Part shown: positions 21,990 through 34,285 of the stretch, in pieces
Layout of the letters: every line of letters starts with the position of its first letter
How positions within the stretch are numbered: position 1 is the first letter of the stretch
Origin: Echinometra lucunter
Lineage: Eukaryota > Echinodermata > Echinoidea > Camarodonta > Echinometridae
Length of the DNA: 64,000 bases
Direction: 5' to 3'
NCBI GenBank assembly: GCA_029962745.1
Contig: CM057171.1
Coordinates: 4,859,396-4,923,395 of the forward strand
Program-made: the position numbers and the translations under genes
Notes under the pieces: model-generated
The model's input: only the letters and a program-made list of their open reading frames with translations
Databases searched by the model: none
What the model was told of the DNA's origin: nothing

Positions 21990-23149
21990 TCATACTTTCA
22001 CTATGAATGTTTCATCATTTCATAACGTAGACGTTGTGTCCTTCTCAGGGGGAAAATGTCAGTCCTTAAAGGCATTGGCTAACTTTGTGAGTAGCTGATT
22101 TAAAAATTTCTCAAACTAAGATGAAACATGTGTTTGAGTACTTGTATTTGTACTCAAAAACCCTGAAAACAACCATAATTTGGAATGAAAAAGTGTAAGT
22201 TAGACGCAAACGGCGATTTTATTATCCTTCGTCTCACGAGACAATCACTAAGAGGACCACTTTGCTTGAATTTGAAAATGCCGTTATGTGCCTTCCGCCG
22301 CGTGATACGCCAATACACACAGCAGTACGGTAAGGCGAGTCATACGCGCATGCGCACTCCTTATGTCTATTCTGTGCAACCGACCCTCGTATATTTTTCA
22401 AACATTGGTTCACATTTTTTATATTTAAAATTGTTCCTGTGGATATTATACTTTGAAACTTTCAGACTGGTATTTTTACACTATAGCCCTTATCTTTATC
22501 CCATTTTTCAAGTAACAAAACAAGATTTTTTTAAAAAATCATAACAGTGTTAACCAATGCCTTTAAACGTAGACTTTCATCCGTATCTGGTTTAAGATCG
22601 ATAAGTAGATAACCATATGGTTTTGAAGTTGCATTGTGATAAGCTTCTTCGAGAAATTTCACTTTATATGTGGGTAGGCCTATATCTGTTTACCCAAATG
22701 TACTATTTGCGAACTATCTCTGGGATTTTTGTATACTACCATGTAGTTTGCGTTTAGACTTATAGTACGACTTTCTTTTCCTTGAAAGAAAATATTTTGA
22801 GTGATGAGAATAAAAGAGAGATTTGTAAACAGATGTGTTATTCTCTTATCTTTACTGGCTTCAGTCATGAGGTCATGGAGAATGATGAGATTGCTTTGTT
22901 TACGATCAAACATCGTCTGAAGGTCGGAAGGTATTCCTTCGTGAAGTTGTACATCAGGCATATTCCTCGATAACGTACCCCTCCTGAAATTCCCCAAAAC
23001 ACCAGACAACACGGTCAAAAGTATGGTCCACCACATCGTGCTGATGTTTCAAGAGCTTTTTTTAAACAAATGTTGTTTTGCATGATCCTGACGGTCCACC
23101 GATTAAGAGAGTAAAGGGAGTTTTCAATCCCACGTCCATGGTGGTGCGA
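21990..23149 (-). pseudogene. P2 packaging ATPase (FtsK/HerA-like) pseudogene
   Basis: On -, ATG at 23149-23147 leads to a degenerate Walker A (GGPSGSCKTTF), a stop just after it, then WCFGEFQEGY, a one-base frameshift, HEGIPSDL and the Walker B-like LIILHDLMTEA. ILITQNIFFQGKESRT, VVYKNPRD and a damaged C-terminal part follow. The VWC.GE.Q / HDLM / TQNxF.QGK / KNPRD series is the pattern I associate with packaging ATPases of Polinton and adintovirus-like elements. It is interrupted by a MITE and a further frameshift near 22680. Dead copy. Confidence 0.6.
22070..22562. mobile_element. 493-bp MITE with TTAA target duplication (piggyBac- or Kolobok-like)
   Basis: TTAA at 22066-22069 and 22563-22566. 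Terminal inverted repeats AGGCATTGGCTAAC and GTTAACCAATGCCT. P3 (about 43630) shows the empty site within the same ATPase sequence. No transposase. The open frame 22185-22544 is internal and unremarkable. Confidence 0.8.
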
Positions 23150-23299
23150 ATGATGTTATGTACATACGACTCATACTTTTATCAATGGGCTTACTTCGAA
23201 CCATCGGGTGATCGCGTCGGGCCGTGTAATCGCGTAACCCGACCTTTCGTGAAAACAGCCCTCTGTATTTGCGAAAGGTCGGGTAAATCGTGTGGTAGT

Positions 23300-25860
23300 A
23301 AATCGTGTGGTAAAAATTTTATTTTTAGCAATTGTGGTCATTGACATAAGACTAATGTTTTACACGAATATTCGTGAGAAAACTACCTTGAAATGACGAA
23401 GTATCGGGTAAAAAAAATAAATTTTGATATTAATCCATTTATGATATGCAAGTACTTCAATTTCATTATTCTGTCGAATTCTATACGTATTAACAGACTT
23501 CCAAGGAAATGCCAAATATATATCTTTTCTTTACAATCAATGATCATAGTGGGGGGGGGGGGGGGGGGGAGGGTGGCTAATCACGGGCGATGATAAATCC
23601 TGGTGATAAATTTTGAGTGAATGCGTGGGAAGATCTATACCAAAGAATTTATCAAGAGTTATTAATATCCATAAAGTATATGGCTTGTAGATGTACGACC
23701 TTGATCTTCAAAAGATAATGGACTTTGAAAATCTGATAAATTTAATCAACAAAAACACGTATACATTGCAATTATCTCCACAAACTCTTCACTACTCCAT
23801 CCTTTCCAATTCTCTGCCCCCCCCCCCCCCCTCTCTCTCTCTCTCTCACTCGGACACCGTCGAATTTTCATCAAATAATCTCGCCTGAATTGATTTTTCA
23901 TCTCTTTCTTCCTGTAACTGTCTCTGTCTCTCTTTTCAACTCTTTCCATCTCTCTTGAACACACCCTCTTGGTTGCTTCATTTTTCACCTACCCCCCCCC
24001 CCCCTATTCATTTCATAAGAAAGGGCTTCAGTATTTTCTTAGTTGTGCATGTATACATGTATTACAATTATCACATTCTTTTAAAAATTGCTGGGGATTA
24101 CACAATCAAAATCAAAGTACACTTGTAGTAAAAAAAAAATGGATTTGCTATGTAAAGACTATTTTTCTGCATGGTGATTACAGTCATGTACATGTTAACA
24201 TAGGTTCATTCCGATAAAAAGGAAACTACATTAGCCTTCATTCATCACTTAAAAGTAAAATATATTTCATGTTACTCATAACAATTTTTTAAAATCATAT
24301 ACTCTGTTCACAACTTACAACAAAATAAAGAATAAACTATAGAGTTTTACATCACTACCATTCAAATGTTAGTAATTCAAAATGCCAACATGTATCAAGG
24401 CCCAATAGAATCCTTTTCTACTTTAAATAATACTTGTAAATAAATCATTAACATAGCTCATAGTCAGATGTTGTGCACAACTCAGGAAGAATGAGCTTTT
24501 CCACATCCCTTTAGAAGAAATCAATAAAATTAATTAAAACTCAACTGAAAACAGTAATTTTGAAACTTACATACTCATCATTCAATTCAAATTACTAGTA
24601 CACTGTACTGAATTTATGAATTTTCAAATCCTCAAATGAAACAATCTGCTGTAAGAGTTTCAAATAATTCACACACACCTATGGGGAGAGGTTTAGTTAG
24701 CAGTTATTTGTTTTGTAACTTTGTTTAATGACATTGCAAAACATTTTGCATGTCGATAATAATCCAAAATTGTTGATTGCATATCAATAAATTTGAATTG
24801 AATTGAATTGTGGGTTGGGCTTCTGCTCCCGTCCCCTCCCCCCCCCCCTGCTGCATACAGGGCCATGACTCCTCACTCATTGAGAGGCAGATCTCCAAAT
24901 CAGGGGTCCAATGCAATGTAGAGTAGAAGCTGAATTCTTTCTCTTAAAGAAAACAAGATGAGATTGAAAGTTGACTTGAATTAGGATAAATGCAAAGTAC
25001 ATGTACAAATTATGGACAGTAAGAGCACTAAATATTTACATTTTTGCAGACCAATTTATTTCACAGAACTCAAAATACAATTGAAATATATACATCAGAA
25101 ATTTAGAACAATACACATTGAACAATAAATATCTCAACTTGAAATTTAATAATAAAAAACAAACTTGCAAATGAAATGAGAGGAAATCAGAAAAAAATAT
25201 ATAGTTTATGCTTGTATAGCAAAAGTGAACAAGTAAAGCTGAAAAATTATTTGGCTAAGACTAAGCAATGCATTTCTTAATGAAGTGTAAGCAAGAAATT
25301 TTGGTGAGATATTTTGATCCTGGTGCCCATGAAACTCAAGGAAGAAAAATAGTCATCATGCCAGACTGATAAAAATTTCAAAGGAGACAATAATAATAAT
25401 AAAGAAATGTTACAAATAAATTCAAGAATGGGTGTATTTGCAACCAAGGCAAATGGCCTTGTAAATGATGCTAAACCCTGGCTGAATATTGACATACATG
25501 TACATGTAGCAACCTTACTAAATTCATGCAGAATTCACTTACCTTCCACAACTGGAATAGTAGACTAATTCATTTCTTGCAGAAAATTTCTTCAGTCTCA
25601 GTCAACAAGCAATCATCACCTACATCTCCAACATGATGTGGATGCAGACATAAATGCAGCATCAAGTTTCAACCTAGGCATGTTCAATCTGATGAACAAA
25701 GTCAAAACAAATAAATGAATTGGATGCTATGATCTACCTCTCAAAAAAGAAAATAACTTTTCGTTGGACACTGTTGGAGTCTATAGATATATCAACAATC
25801 CGTGAAGAAGTAGAAGCAAGATTAAATCAGTGGTGTAACAGCCAGGGGCAGGGGAGGGAG
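23300..25860. other. Interior of the 5.5-kb transposon, no gene recognised
   Basis: AT-rich DNA with poly-G (23551-23571), C/CT runs (23815-23850, 23990-24003) and a (TTGAA)n LINE-type tail (24790-24810). Open frames are short and without recognisable domains. Confidence 0.5.
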
Positions 25861-25865
25861 GGACA

Positions 25866-26055
25866 GAGTGCCCCCTGAAGGATTTCAGCGGGAAAATCCA
25901 CCAAACCACCACGAAAAAAATGAAAGGAAGGGAAAGGAAGAAAAAGGAAGGGAGAAAGGGAAAGAAAGGAGAAAAAGGAGAAAGAAGAAGAGATATGGGG
26001 AAAAAAAAGAGGAAGGGGGGGGGGAACAGAGCAAAAAATTTCCTGGTAAGTAAAT
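25866..26055. repeat. Purine-rich (GGAAA/GAAGG)n tract
   Basis: Almost pure A/G on +. The Lys/Glu/Arg-rich and opposite Pro/Phe/Leu-rich open frames are by-products. Confidence 0.8.
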
Positions 26056-26058
26056 TTA

Positions 26059-26218
26059 GAATCAGTGGCATAGCTAGGATTTCACTTAAGGGGGCGGTAG
26101 TCTCCCCCTCCCTGCACCCTCCCCCCTATGGAGTGCGCTTCGCGCGCTCAGTGTTTTGAATGCTTTGTGTACTCGCTACTGCCCCCCTCAAATGAAATCA
26201 TAACTATGCCACTGATTC
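26059..26218. mobile_element. 160-bp MITE with GAATCAGTGGCATAG ends
   Basis: Perfect 15-base terminal inverted repeats (GAATCAGTGGCATAG / CTATGCCACTGATTC). Related ends (CAGTGGCGTAGCTAGG) occur at 27765 and 29540. Confidence 0.7.
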
Positions 26219-26416
26219 TTGACTGAGTTACCAGAAATTTTGGGCTCCCCCCCCCCCCGATAACAGGAACCTAATGCACCGCTGGATTAAATCATACCTA
26301 GTTTCATTATGCTTCCTTAAGCTGTCTTTGAAATCTGAGCTTAAACTGTACACACAGTCATAGACCCCTGCCTCACCCCCCTTGCTTTACACAGCTATAC
26401 ATCATGCAACAATTTT

Positions 26417-27298
26417 TTCGTCGTCGGTCTTACAAACCGGCGAATAGCCAAAATTGGGTCAAAAAATCAATTTTCACTTTTTTGCATATTTGGATAGTAT
26501 ATGTCAGAATCTATCGAGTGGAAAAATTTCATCACTCAATTTCATTTATTTTTAGAGAAATCCTGATTTTTATATTTTTGGGTGACCGGCGAATAGCCCC
26601 CCTACAATAGCTTTACACGCATTATCCCTTGTCAGCTTTTAAAGTTTGTTGACCCGCATACGCGCATCCATACATACACGCAACCATATTTGGAAGGTGA
26701 ACGGCGAATGGCACTGTTCGGTCTTACGAACCGGTGAATAGGCGGCGAATAAGGTATGTTCTGACCGCGCCCACAAGCCTTTCGTTCTTACGAACCGGCG
26801 AATAAGTGGCGAATAGCCTGTATTTCTGACCGGGTGTGCAATTTTTTCGTTCTTACTGTAAGGGGCCGAATGGTAAGGACTTATGGGTGGGGGCAGACAT
26901 CATTGGAGACACAGACAGAAGGAGATTGACAGCTTGAGTCCGAGTTCAGTGGTCTTTAATTTTCATCTCTCGGCTTGACTCTCCGCTGAGGAAAGGAGAA
27001 AGCGGGGTCAAGGTCACGGGACCAGCAGCCCGCCACCAACGACCTTCTTACATTACGAACCGGCGAATAGGTTTGTAAGCTTATAATTTGAGTTTTCTTT
27101 ATATGTGGTGCTTAATACAAAGATGATATTAAAATACAGTATGTAAACTCTTTTACTCTGCAAAATTGCTGGAAAACAACGATTATGAGCATATAAATTC
27201 ACTGCTCAAAAAGGTGCAAAACTTTAAACGCGTTTTTCTCTGAACTGTGTTTTTTCGCGAGGATGAGCTATTCGCCGGTTCGTAAGACCGACGACGAA
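26417..27298. mobile_element. ~880-bp TIR element with repeated CGAACCGGCGAATA motifs
   Basis: Ends TTCGTCGTCGGTCTTAC and its inverse. The motif (C/G)TTACGAACCGGCGAATAG recurs inside at about 26720, 26780 and 27055, and in inverted form near 27268. A block at 26868-27052 splits one such motif and may be a further insertion. No coding signal. Confidence 0.65.
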
Positions 27299-27509
27299 TT
27301 TAGGATAACCGATTTGTCAACTCGCCAACACACTATGCATGTAGGTGGGATAAACGTTGAATCTCACTGTCAACCGTTTTTGCATTGCATTTACAATCAT
27401 AGGCAATCCGCCCGAAAGTCTGGGCAAGATATTGCGTCGTGACAGGGAGCTTAGCGCAATGTAGCGGTAACAGTGGCGTAATGAGCCAAAATATATATAT
27501 AATAATATG

Positions 27510-28232
27510 AAACATCAAATTTGATGACATGTACTATTATGGATAAGCGTGTCGTGAATCTACCGACGGGAAAAGAATTTTTTTCATGAATTTGGAAACA
27601 TGATTATGAAAACATGCAGCCCAAATAACCTTGGCAAGTTTCAAACAAATGCCAGCGTAACACAAAATACTTTATGATAATAATACAGACAAACACACTA
27701 TGAAATAAAAGGGACGAGCCTGGAGAGGGTGTGATGCGATGGGGTACCAGGGTTTCACTGCCACAGTGGCGTAGCTAGGATTTCATTTTAGGGGGCGGTA
27801 GTAAGCACGCGAAGCACGTTCCCTAGGGGGAGGGTGCAGGGAGGGGGGAGTTTCCCCCCTCCCGCGCGAAGCGCGGAAGCTCCGACATTTCTTTGTATTG
27901 TTCCTTGTCTGCTCCCGCACTTCTTACGTTCTCTTACCTTTTTCTTTTCTCGCTCCCGCTTTTTTTCCTTCTATTTTTTCTCTTTTTTTCTTTCTTTTTT
28001 TTTGTTGGTGTTTTGGAGGGGGCGACCTTGGAGGGGGCGACTGCCCCCATCGCCCCTCCCCCTTGGCTACGCGGGTGCACTCCCATGGTAAAGGGGCTTT
28101 TTGCAGTATTGACGGTTTGCAACTCTGTAAATATAAAATTTAAAAATAAACCATGGTTGAAATTTGTTCGTGGGGGGGGGGGGGGGCTGACGCCCCCCAA
28201 GGCCCCCCCCCCCCCTCCAGTACGCCAGTGAG
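27510..28232 (+). repeat. Dispersed repeat, left arm of a large inverted pair
   Basis: Matches the reverse complement of about 28864-29815. Contains the CAGTGGCGTAGCTAGG motif (27765), a pyrimidine-rich stretch, poly-G (28171-28188) and an end with CCAGTACGCCAGTGAGC. Open frames come from low-complexity DNA. Confidence 0.65.
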
Positions 28233-28862
28233 CGGTAACATGAGCTGCCGAGGATGAAAACAGTTTACAAATTCATGAGTTTATAGCACAGAATTTCATG
28301 ACATAGTACTCCAGGACAGTTCTTTGAAAATATAAAGAAATTAACGCAGATTTGGCACAATGTAGAACTCATTATGAATAGATTCTATTTTTTGACAAAT
28401 TAGCGAAATTTAAACTGTACTCACCTCTGGACTTTCAGAGGCAAAGAAAGACCTTGTTCGAATCAAATGCTAGCTTTTATTCAAGCCGTATTTCGTCAAA
28501 TTATTTGTTGTAGAAATGTGCGTTAAGGACGCGACCCTTCGTATATTTGCTAGCTAATATTTACGAAGTGTCGGGTTAATGGACCCGACTTTTCGTAGAT
28601 TTAACTGGTATATTTCTCAAATGGTGAACCCGACCTTTCGTAAATAAAGGGGGCTTTTTTCACGAAAGGTCGCGTTACGCGATTACACGGCCCGACGCGA
28701 AGACCCGATGGTTCGAAGTAAGCCTTATAGATGTTGTTCCAATCTACTGCGCATTCATCCATTGTATTAATCAATCTTCTAAACAGTTTCAACATGCTAT
28801 CATTTCTCTCTAACTGAACACGCATCTTCCTTTTGATATCTCTTTATCTTTCTCCGTATAAT

Positions 28863-30030
28863 CACTGGCGTACTGGGGGGGGGGGGGGGGGGCTTGGGGG
28901 GCGCCAGCCCCCCCCCCCCCCCCCCAAAATAAATTTCAACCATGGTTTATTTTCAATTTTATATTAGTGATATGAAAATTACATTATTTCTCCCTAGACT
29001 CCCTTTCTACTGTTAAGTAACGCTTTCATAATTTCCCAAATAGCATGCATAGCAAGGCAGAAAACACGCATGATATCAATACTAATGTGTTTATGATATA
29101 ACACTTCATTTCATCTGTTTATCTGACAATGAATTCAAACTTTGATAATGAATATTCTTAGATTTACCAAAACTAGACACGGGCTTTAAGTTTGTAGTCC
29201 CAAATAGCGTTCTTTTACAGAGTTGCAAACCATCAATACTGCAAAAAGCTCCTATACCATGGGATTGCAACCGCGTAGCCAAGGGGGGCGATGGGGGCGG
29301 TCGCCCCCTCCAAAACGCCAACAAAAAAGAAAGAAAAAAAAATACAAGGAAAAAAGGCGGGAGCGAGAAAAGAAAAAGGTAAGAGAACGTAAGAAGAGCG
29401 GGAGCAGACAGGAAAAATTCAAAGAAACGTCGGAGCCTCCGCGCTTCGCGGGGGGGGGGGGGGGGGAACTCCCCCCTCCCTGCACCCTCCCCCCTAAGAG
29501 TGCGCTCAGTAACTGATTCACACGCTTCGTGTGCTCACTACCGCCACTGTGGGAGTGAAACCCTGGTACCCACTGGATCACACCTTCTACATGCTCGAGT
29601 CCCTTTTATTTCATAGTGTCTTTGTCTGTATTATTATAAGTAATAAGGTATTTTGTGTAACGCTGGCATTTGTTTGAAACTTGCGAAGATTATTTGGATT
29701 GCATGTTTCCAAGTTCATGAAAAAAAACAATCCTTTTCCGGTCGGTAGATTCATGACACGCTTATCCATAATAGTACATGTCATCAAATTTGATGTTTTA
29801 TATTGCATGTATTGTACTTCAATGTTTATTTTTCACGATATTTACTTCTTTTGTTGGAAATGAGAGAAAATGAAAATTGAACCGAACTGAAGTTAAAAAT
29901 TTTCTTTTTAGGTTTTGCAGATTGCACATATTTAAGTCGAAAAAATGAAAAAGCTCTGTATCGTGACGGGGGGGGGGGGGGGTATCCCCGGCTCGGTCCA
30001 TCAGGATTGGTCCCTTTGCTCCTCGCAAAG
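28863..30030 (-). mobile_element. Insertion in P2 holding the right arm of the inverted pair
   Basis: P1 is continuous where P2 is broken here (after CTCCGTATAAT, resuming at AAGAAAATTCTCTC). The block starts CACTGGCGTACTGG with long G and C runs. From 28925 it mirrors 27510-28175, with an extra roughly 240 bases (28970-29205). The portion 29870-30030 has its own poly-G and no match seen. Confidence 0.6.
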
Positions 30031-30346
30031 ATTGAAGAAAATTCTCTCTTTGGGTCTTTTTTCTACGGGCGCTCTATCAACATTACTCTTTTCTTCCTTA
30101 CAACACATCCAGTCCGTATTTCTTATGGCATCACACCTTTCCTCGTTACTATCGATCCAATCCATACTTTCATCTTTACATGTCTTTCTTAACGTCTCTT
30201 TTGCTCATTTTCCACGGATGCTCTTACAACATCACATCTTTCTTCGTTGCATTCTATCCACTCCATACCCTCCTCATTTGCATGGACTGAAGAATAGAAA
30301 AAGTCGACTTTTTTCACTTGACTCATCTTGAATCCCAGACTCATAC
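30031..30346 (-). pseudogene. P2 copy of the small charged ORF
   Basis: Nearly identical to 13889-14200 but with small indels. The flanking MITE (30351 onward) starts at the same place as in P1. Confidence 0.45.
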
Positions 30347-30350
30347 ACAC

Positions 30351-30662
30351 TAAGAAAAAAGGTGCAATTTTGCACCCTTCAAATGCAACACTGGGAGCTC
30401 CTTTTTGGGAGCAATTTGCGCCCTAATAAGCTTTTTGCATCTTTAAGGGTGCAGTTAGCTACATTTTTGCACCCTAAAGGGTGCAGAGTTGTAGTGAATG
30501 TGCAAATTTGCTCCTTTTTGAACGCAAAAAATTCTGCACCCTAAAAGGTGCAAAGTTGCACCTTTTCGGGTGCAAACTGGCATTTTCGGGTTCAAACAAG
30601 AACAACAAGGTGCATTTTTGCACCTTTTTCATGTAGGGTGCAATATTGCACCCAAAAAGGAG
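30351..30662. mobile_element. Second copy of the ACTAAGAA MITE, right end lost
   Basis: Follows 14223-14582 with the same GGTGCA/TGCACC hairpins and breaks at GCACCCAAAAAGGAGC. Confidence 0.7.
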
Positions 30663-30870
30663 CTAAAAACGTATACGCTTTGTAGGATGCTTTTTAAAAA
30701 ATTAAATAATAGAGATCTTATCTTGGTGTATAGTGATGCATAAAAGTCTTTTTGGTGAATAGGCCCTAGTGATGTATAAAAGTCTAATTGGTGAAAAAAG
30801 TGGAATGAAAGTCTAATTGCTGAAAAAGTGATGTATAAAAGTCTAATTGCTGAAATAGTGCTGTATAAAA
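30663..30870. repeat. ~28-bp minisatellite, left part (copy 3 upstream region)
   Basis: TGATGTATAAAAGTCTAATT units as at 14690-15120. It is cut at 30870 by the insertion that ends at 37502. Confidence 0.7.
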
Positions 30871-31619
30871 TGTAATGATCATTTTCAGTGATCAGTAATT
30901 TTTTGAGAGAAATAAGTGTTAACTGTATGGAAAGAATAATTCAGATACTAAAATACGTTGGTTGCATGTGATCACCAGCTGTTCATCATGTGAATTGATC
31001 TCAATGGGAAACAGCGCGCGGTACGCGAAGTGCATGGCGCAGTGTATTAATGCGCGCATGTAGCACATGCACAGCCGTTGCAGTCTGAGATTCCATCGAG
31101 GCAACAAGTTTAGGCTTGAGGTCGCAACGTTAATGTTTTCCCCAACGATAAATAGTGATATTCACCTTATTCCTTTTATCACTTCGTCATCAAATAGAAC
31201 GGGAAAACAATGGGAAAGAAGAGAAAGACCGAACCAGCACAAACATGTTCTCGGTCTAAACGAGGACGAACTCGAGAAGTCGGTCGGACACAGAAATATT
31301 TAACAGCCGCTACACGCACGACAAGACAAGTTACTCGAGCCTACTTTCGTAGTACGTTTTGACAAGGCATATGGAAAGACATCATAAACTAGCACCTGGG
31401 GCAGACAAATGGGCCATAGCAATAGCAGTGGGGGATAGTGCCAACATAGAGAGAGAAACTCGCAGATTACTAGGACAAGCATTAGCACCAGGGTCCCTCC
31501 GAGCATATCAGATGGCTGTAGACTCCTTCCAAGTGTCCCGCATAAACCATCACGCAAGCCCATCATCATGGCCTGCATCGCTTTACCAGATTATGGTATT
31601 CATACCTCATCTTTCCATT

Positions 31620-31894
31620 ATTAATGATTTGATTGATTTTGATTTGATTTGATTTGATTTATTCTTCTGCATAATATTGGAACATAAAAAAAAACAATTT
31701 TGACAATAAATCACAAATATACAAATATTCATATATAATCATTTTCATAAATGATAAATTGTCAAATTATTGATATTCATTAAACTTTGCGGAAGAATTA
31801 GGATTGCCACTGTAAGCAATATACTTGAAAATATGGCAACCCCAAATAAATATTGAATAGATAAATCATAAGCATATCAAATGAGCAGAATGGT

Positions 31895-31940
<46 letters not shown>

Positions 31941-34285
31941 GCGAAACCTTAACTTGAAACGATAGTAAAAATGATCAATGTGATTGATGATGAAGATTAT
32001 GTTGATAATGATGATGAGGATGTCATTGGTAATGATATTAATGGTATAAAGAAGGCATCGTGAACAAACTGAAAAGTTGACAGAAATTTTACCTTGCATG
32101 TTCTGATAGTAACATGGTCCTAACTTCGGCTTTAAAGCCATAGCGAACTGGCACCCTTGTATGGGATTTTGGAATAGCGCCCTCTCAGTCCTAAACTACT
32201 GATTTTGTCCCCTTTTTGCTCCCAGCATGCTCTATTCTGATCAATGAGAGCTTTATTTTTGAGTAACATCTGTTAAAAATGTATTTGTATTCATACTCAG
32301 GTAATTCACGAGAAGCCAAAAAGGATATTCTAAGATCTTCTTGTTTTGAGTAGCCGTAAGTTAGCGCTGTTGTAAATACATCATAATAAGGGTCAGTTCA
32401 CTGTTGCTTTAAATAAATAGAGGGAACAACTGGATTTAATTGATTCTGGGAGAGGATCCCAAAGGTCTAGATCATAGTGTCTTGTGGATTTAGGGGCAAT
32501 AAGTAATTTTGGAATGACTAAATGAAGATGAGGGGAATTGCGAGTAAGGTAAGCGTGAACGGTTTTATTCAAAAGTATAAAAGTTTTGAAATGAAAGTGG
32601 GAGTATGTCATTCAAATACCTGAATATAAACGGGTGTCCGCAGCAGATTTCAGTTTCTGTACCAAATCATGCTGAGCTGTGACCAAAAAGTGGACCGTTT
32701 TTTGTTTTTTCCTCATTGCATTTCCTCATGTTGATCTCCTTATTTTGATATCAAATGTTTGGTATCATTTGATAGAGAAAGTTCTGATCTACTTTTCTGA
32801 TAATGTTACATGAAATGTTTCTGAGAGGGAAAAGAAAAAGAAAGTAAATAGCTAATGCTTGTCAAAGTTTTATGAAACGAGTATTTCCCATTGAAAATGA
32901 ATGGGAAGCAGATTTTTAGCCAATTTTGGCAATTTTTCAAAATTTACAAGTTGATCTGAATTTCAAATCAGTATAAAACTTATATCAACGGAAAGAGAAT
33001 ACATTGGGCTATCTTTTCATTGATGAGACCCTGCATAAAAATAAAAATTGAAAATGTAACGGTCTGATAAACGTCATTATTTGCACCGTATCCCTGCCCA
33101 TGTGTATATTACAGAGCAAATGGGCAAAAAGGGGCAGAAAATTACCGTTATTTTGAGTGACTCTATCCTTTGATAGAAAAGTCAGAAAATGCTGAAATTT
33201 AACCATGTGTAATCTGATACACTATTCTTATCAAATATGTGAGAAAAAAAAATCCAGAAAAAAAACCCCCTGAAGCTCGAAATAGAAAATATCTGTGGTC
33301 ACCCTACTTGAGGCGAATTGATGTCAAATACTGTTAGAGTTTTAATTGGTAAAATATTGGTCTGGTGTTAGGTAAATATTGTGAACCGGCACAAATGTGA
33401 ATGGCTTTCTTTTGCAGTAAGTCAGTAGAGCTGATTTTTTTTTTTAAATGTTACTGGTGGCCCATACTAAATTGAAATATGTTATATACGGTAATATCAA
33501 TGACTTATACGGCATAATGAGCATTTTACCAGGGATATATTCCTTTACCTTATACAGCATTCCAACATTCCTAGAAATAGAAGTAGTTATATGACTTATA
33601 TGTGCATTCCAGTTTAAATTTTCGTCGATAATACACCCCCAATTTTGGGTTGTTGCTTTCTTTCGAGAGGTACATTATCTATGTATGTTGCAAGGAAAGT
33701 CATGAACATAAGAATTTGTTTGAAATAAATGCAATTAGTTTTATTTATATTAAGGGACAATTTATTGCATTTAAACCACAAAGATAAATTTGGTAACTCA
33801 TTATTAAGTGTATTTACTAGGGTATTCAAGCTATTATTTGGGCAGAAGATGTTAGTGTAATCTGCAAATAATATGAAGGATAAGATAAACGTTGTATTGG
33901 TTAAATCATTAATATATATTAAAAGAAAAGAAAATCAATAACGGGCCTAATATTGATCTTTGTGGATCATCGCAATTGATTGGTAGAAAATTTGAAGAAT
34001 CATCATTATACACTACATATTGTTGTCTGTTGGATAAATAACTCTTAAACCATGAGAGAGCAACTCCACGAATTCCACATGAGTAAAACTTTATCAAAAG
34101 CTTTTGATGAGTCCATGAATCCTCCTAGTACATGCTCTTTACTGGCCATGGCATTTGTTATTTAATCAAATAATTGTACTAGAGCTAGGTCGGTTGAATG
34201 ACTTTTTCTGAAACCATACTGATTTAAATTTAAGAAATTGAATGTATCCAAAAACATGTATAGCCTTGTGTAAATAACCTCTAAT
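31620..34285 (-). mobile_element. CR1/L2-like LINE, 5'-truncated, inserted in the tyrosine recombinase
   Basis: On - the reading starts near VIYTRLYMFLD (about 34290), then QYGFRKSHST, SKAFDK, YGIRGVALSWFKSYLSNR (34097-34040), SILGPLL, WFKCNKLSLNINKTN (33770) and a C-terminal DLWDPLPESIKSS (32440). A 3' UTR and a (GATTT)n tail (31630-31660) follow. It is the same family as the intron-4 fragments. Broken by stops, a MITE (32632-33304) and an (AAT)n at 31900-31940. Confidence 0.75.
32632..33304. mobile_element. Probable ~670-bp TIR element inside the LINE
   Basis: Imperfect ends GGGTGTCCGCAG / CTGTGGTCACCC. The LINE protein reading stops at about 32625 and resumes about 33310. No coding signal inside; the frame at 33009-33206 is not convincing. 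Confidence 0.45.

Larger units (their letters stand above)
23187..28724. mobile_element. 5.5-kb TIR transposon with 8-bp target duplication, no transposase seen
   Basis: Ends are GGGCTTACTTCGAACC and its near inverse; the inverted repeats extend about 75 bases. Flanking TTATCAAT (23179-23186) and TTATAGAT (28725-28732) match the uninterrupted TTATAAAT in P1 (about 13708). Subterminal ACCCGACCTTTCGT motifs recur on both sides. An 8-bp duplication is usual for hAT, P and Merlin superfamilies; I cannot choose. The interior is AT-rich with only short open frames plus nested repeats (26059, 26417, 27510), so it is a non-autonomous or decayed copy. Confidence 0.75.
20697..30346 (-). mobile_element. 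P2: longest Polinton/Maverick-type relic, split by later insertions
   Basis: Order on +: B' block (20697-20870), block C (about 21090-21480), a small-ORF relic (21657-21985), packaging-ATPase relic (21990-23149), then after the 5.5-kb transposon the ATPase-upstream region (28725-28862) and, after another insertion, the small charged ORF region (30031-30346). Gene sense is -. Nested insertions: 22070-22562, 23187-28724 and 28863-30030. P2 gives empty sites for the LINE in P3; P1 gives the empty site for the transposon here. Confidence 0.6.

Noticed and set aside
22782..22973. 63-residue + strand open frame, mirrored at 43227-43418 on -
   Set aside because: Antisense shadow of the packaging-ATPase relic.
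27834..28231. Several overlapping Pro/Phe-rich open frames on +
   Set aside because: Pyrimidine- and G-rich low-complexity DNA in a dispersed repeat; the mirrored copy at 29223-29581 does not keep the frames.
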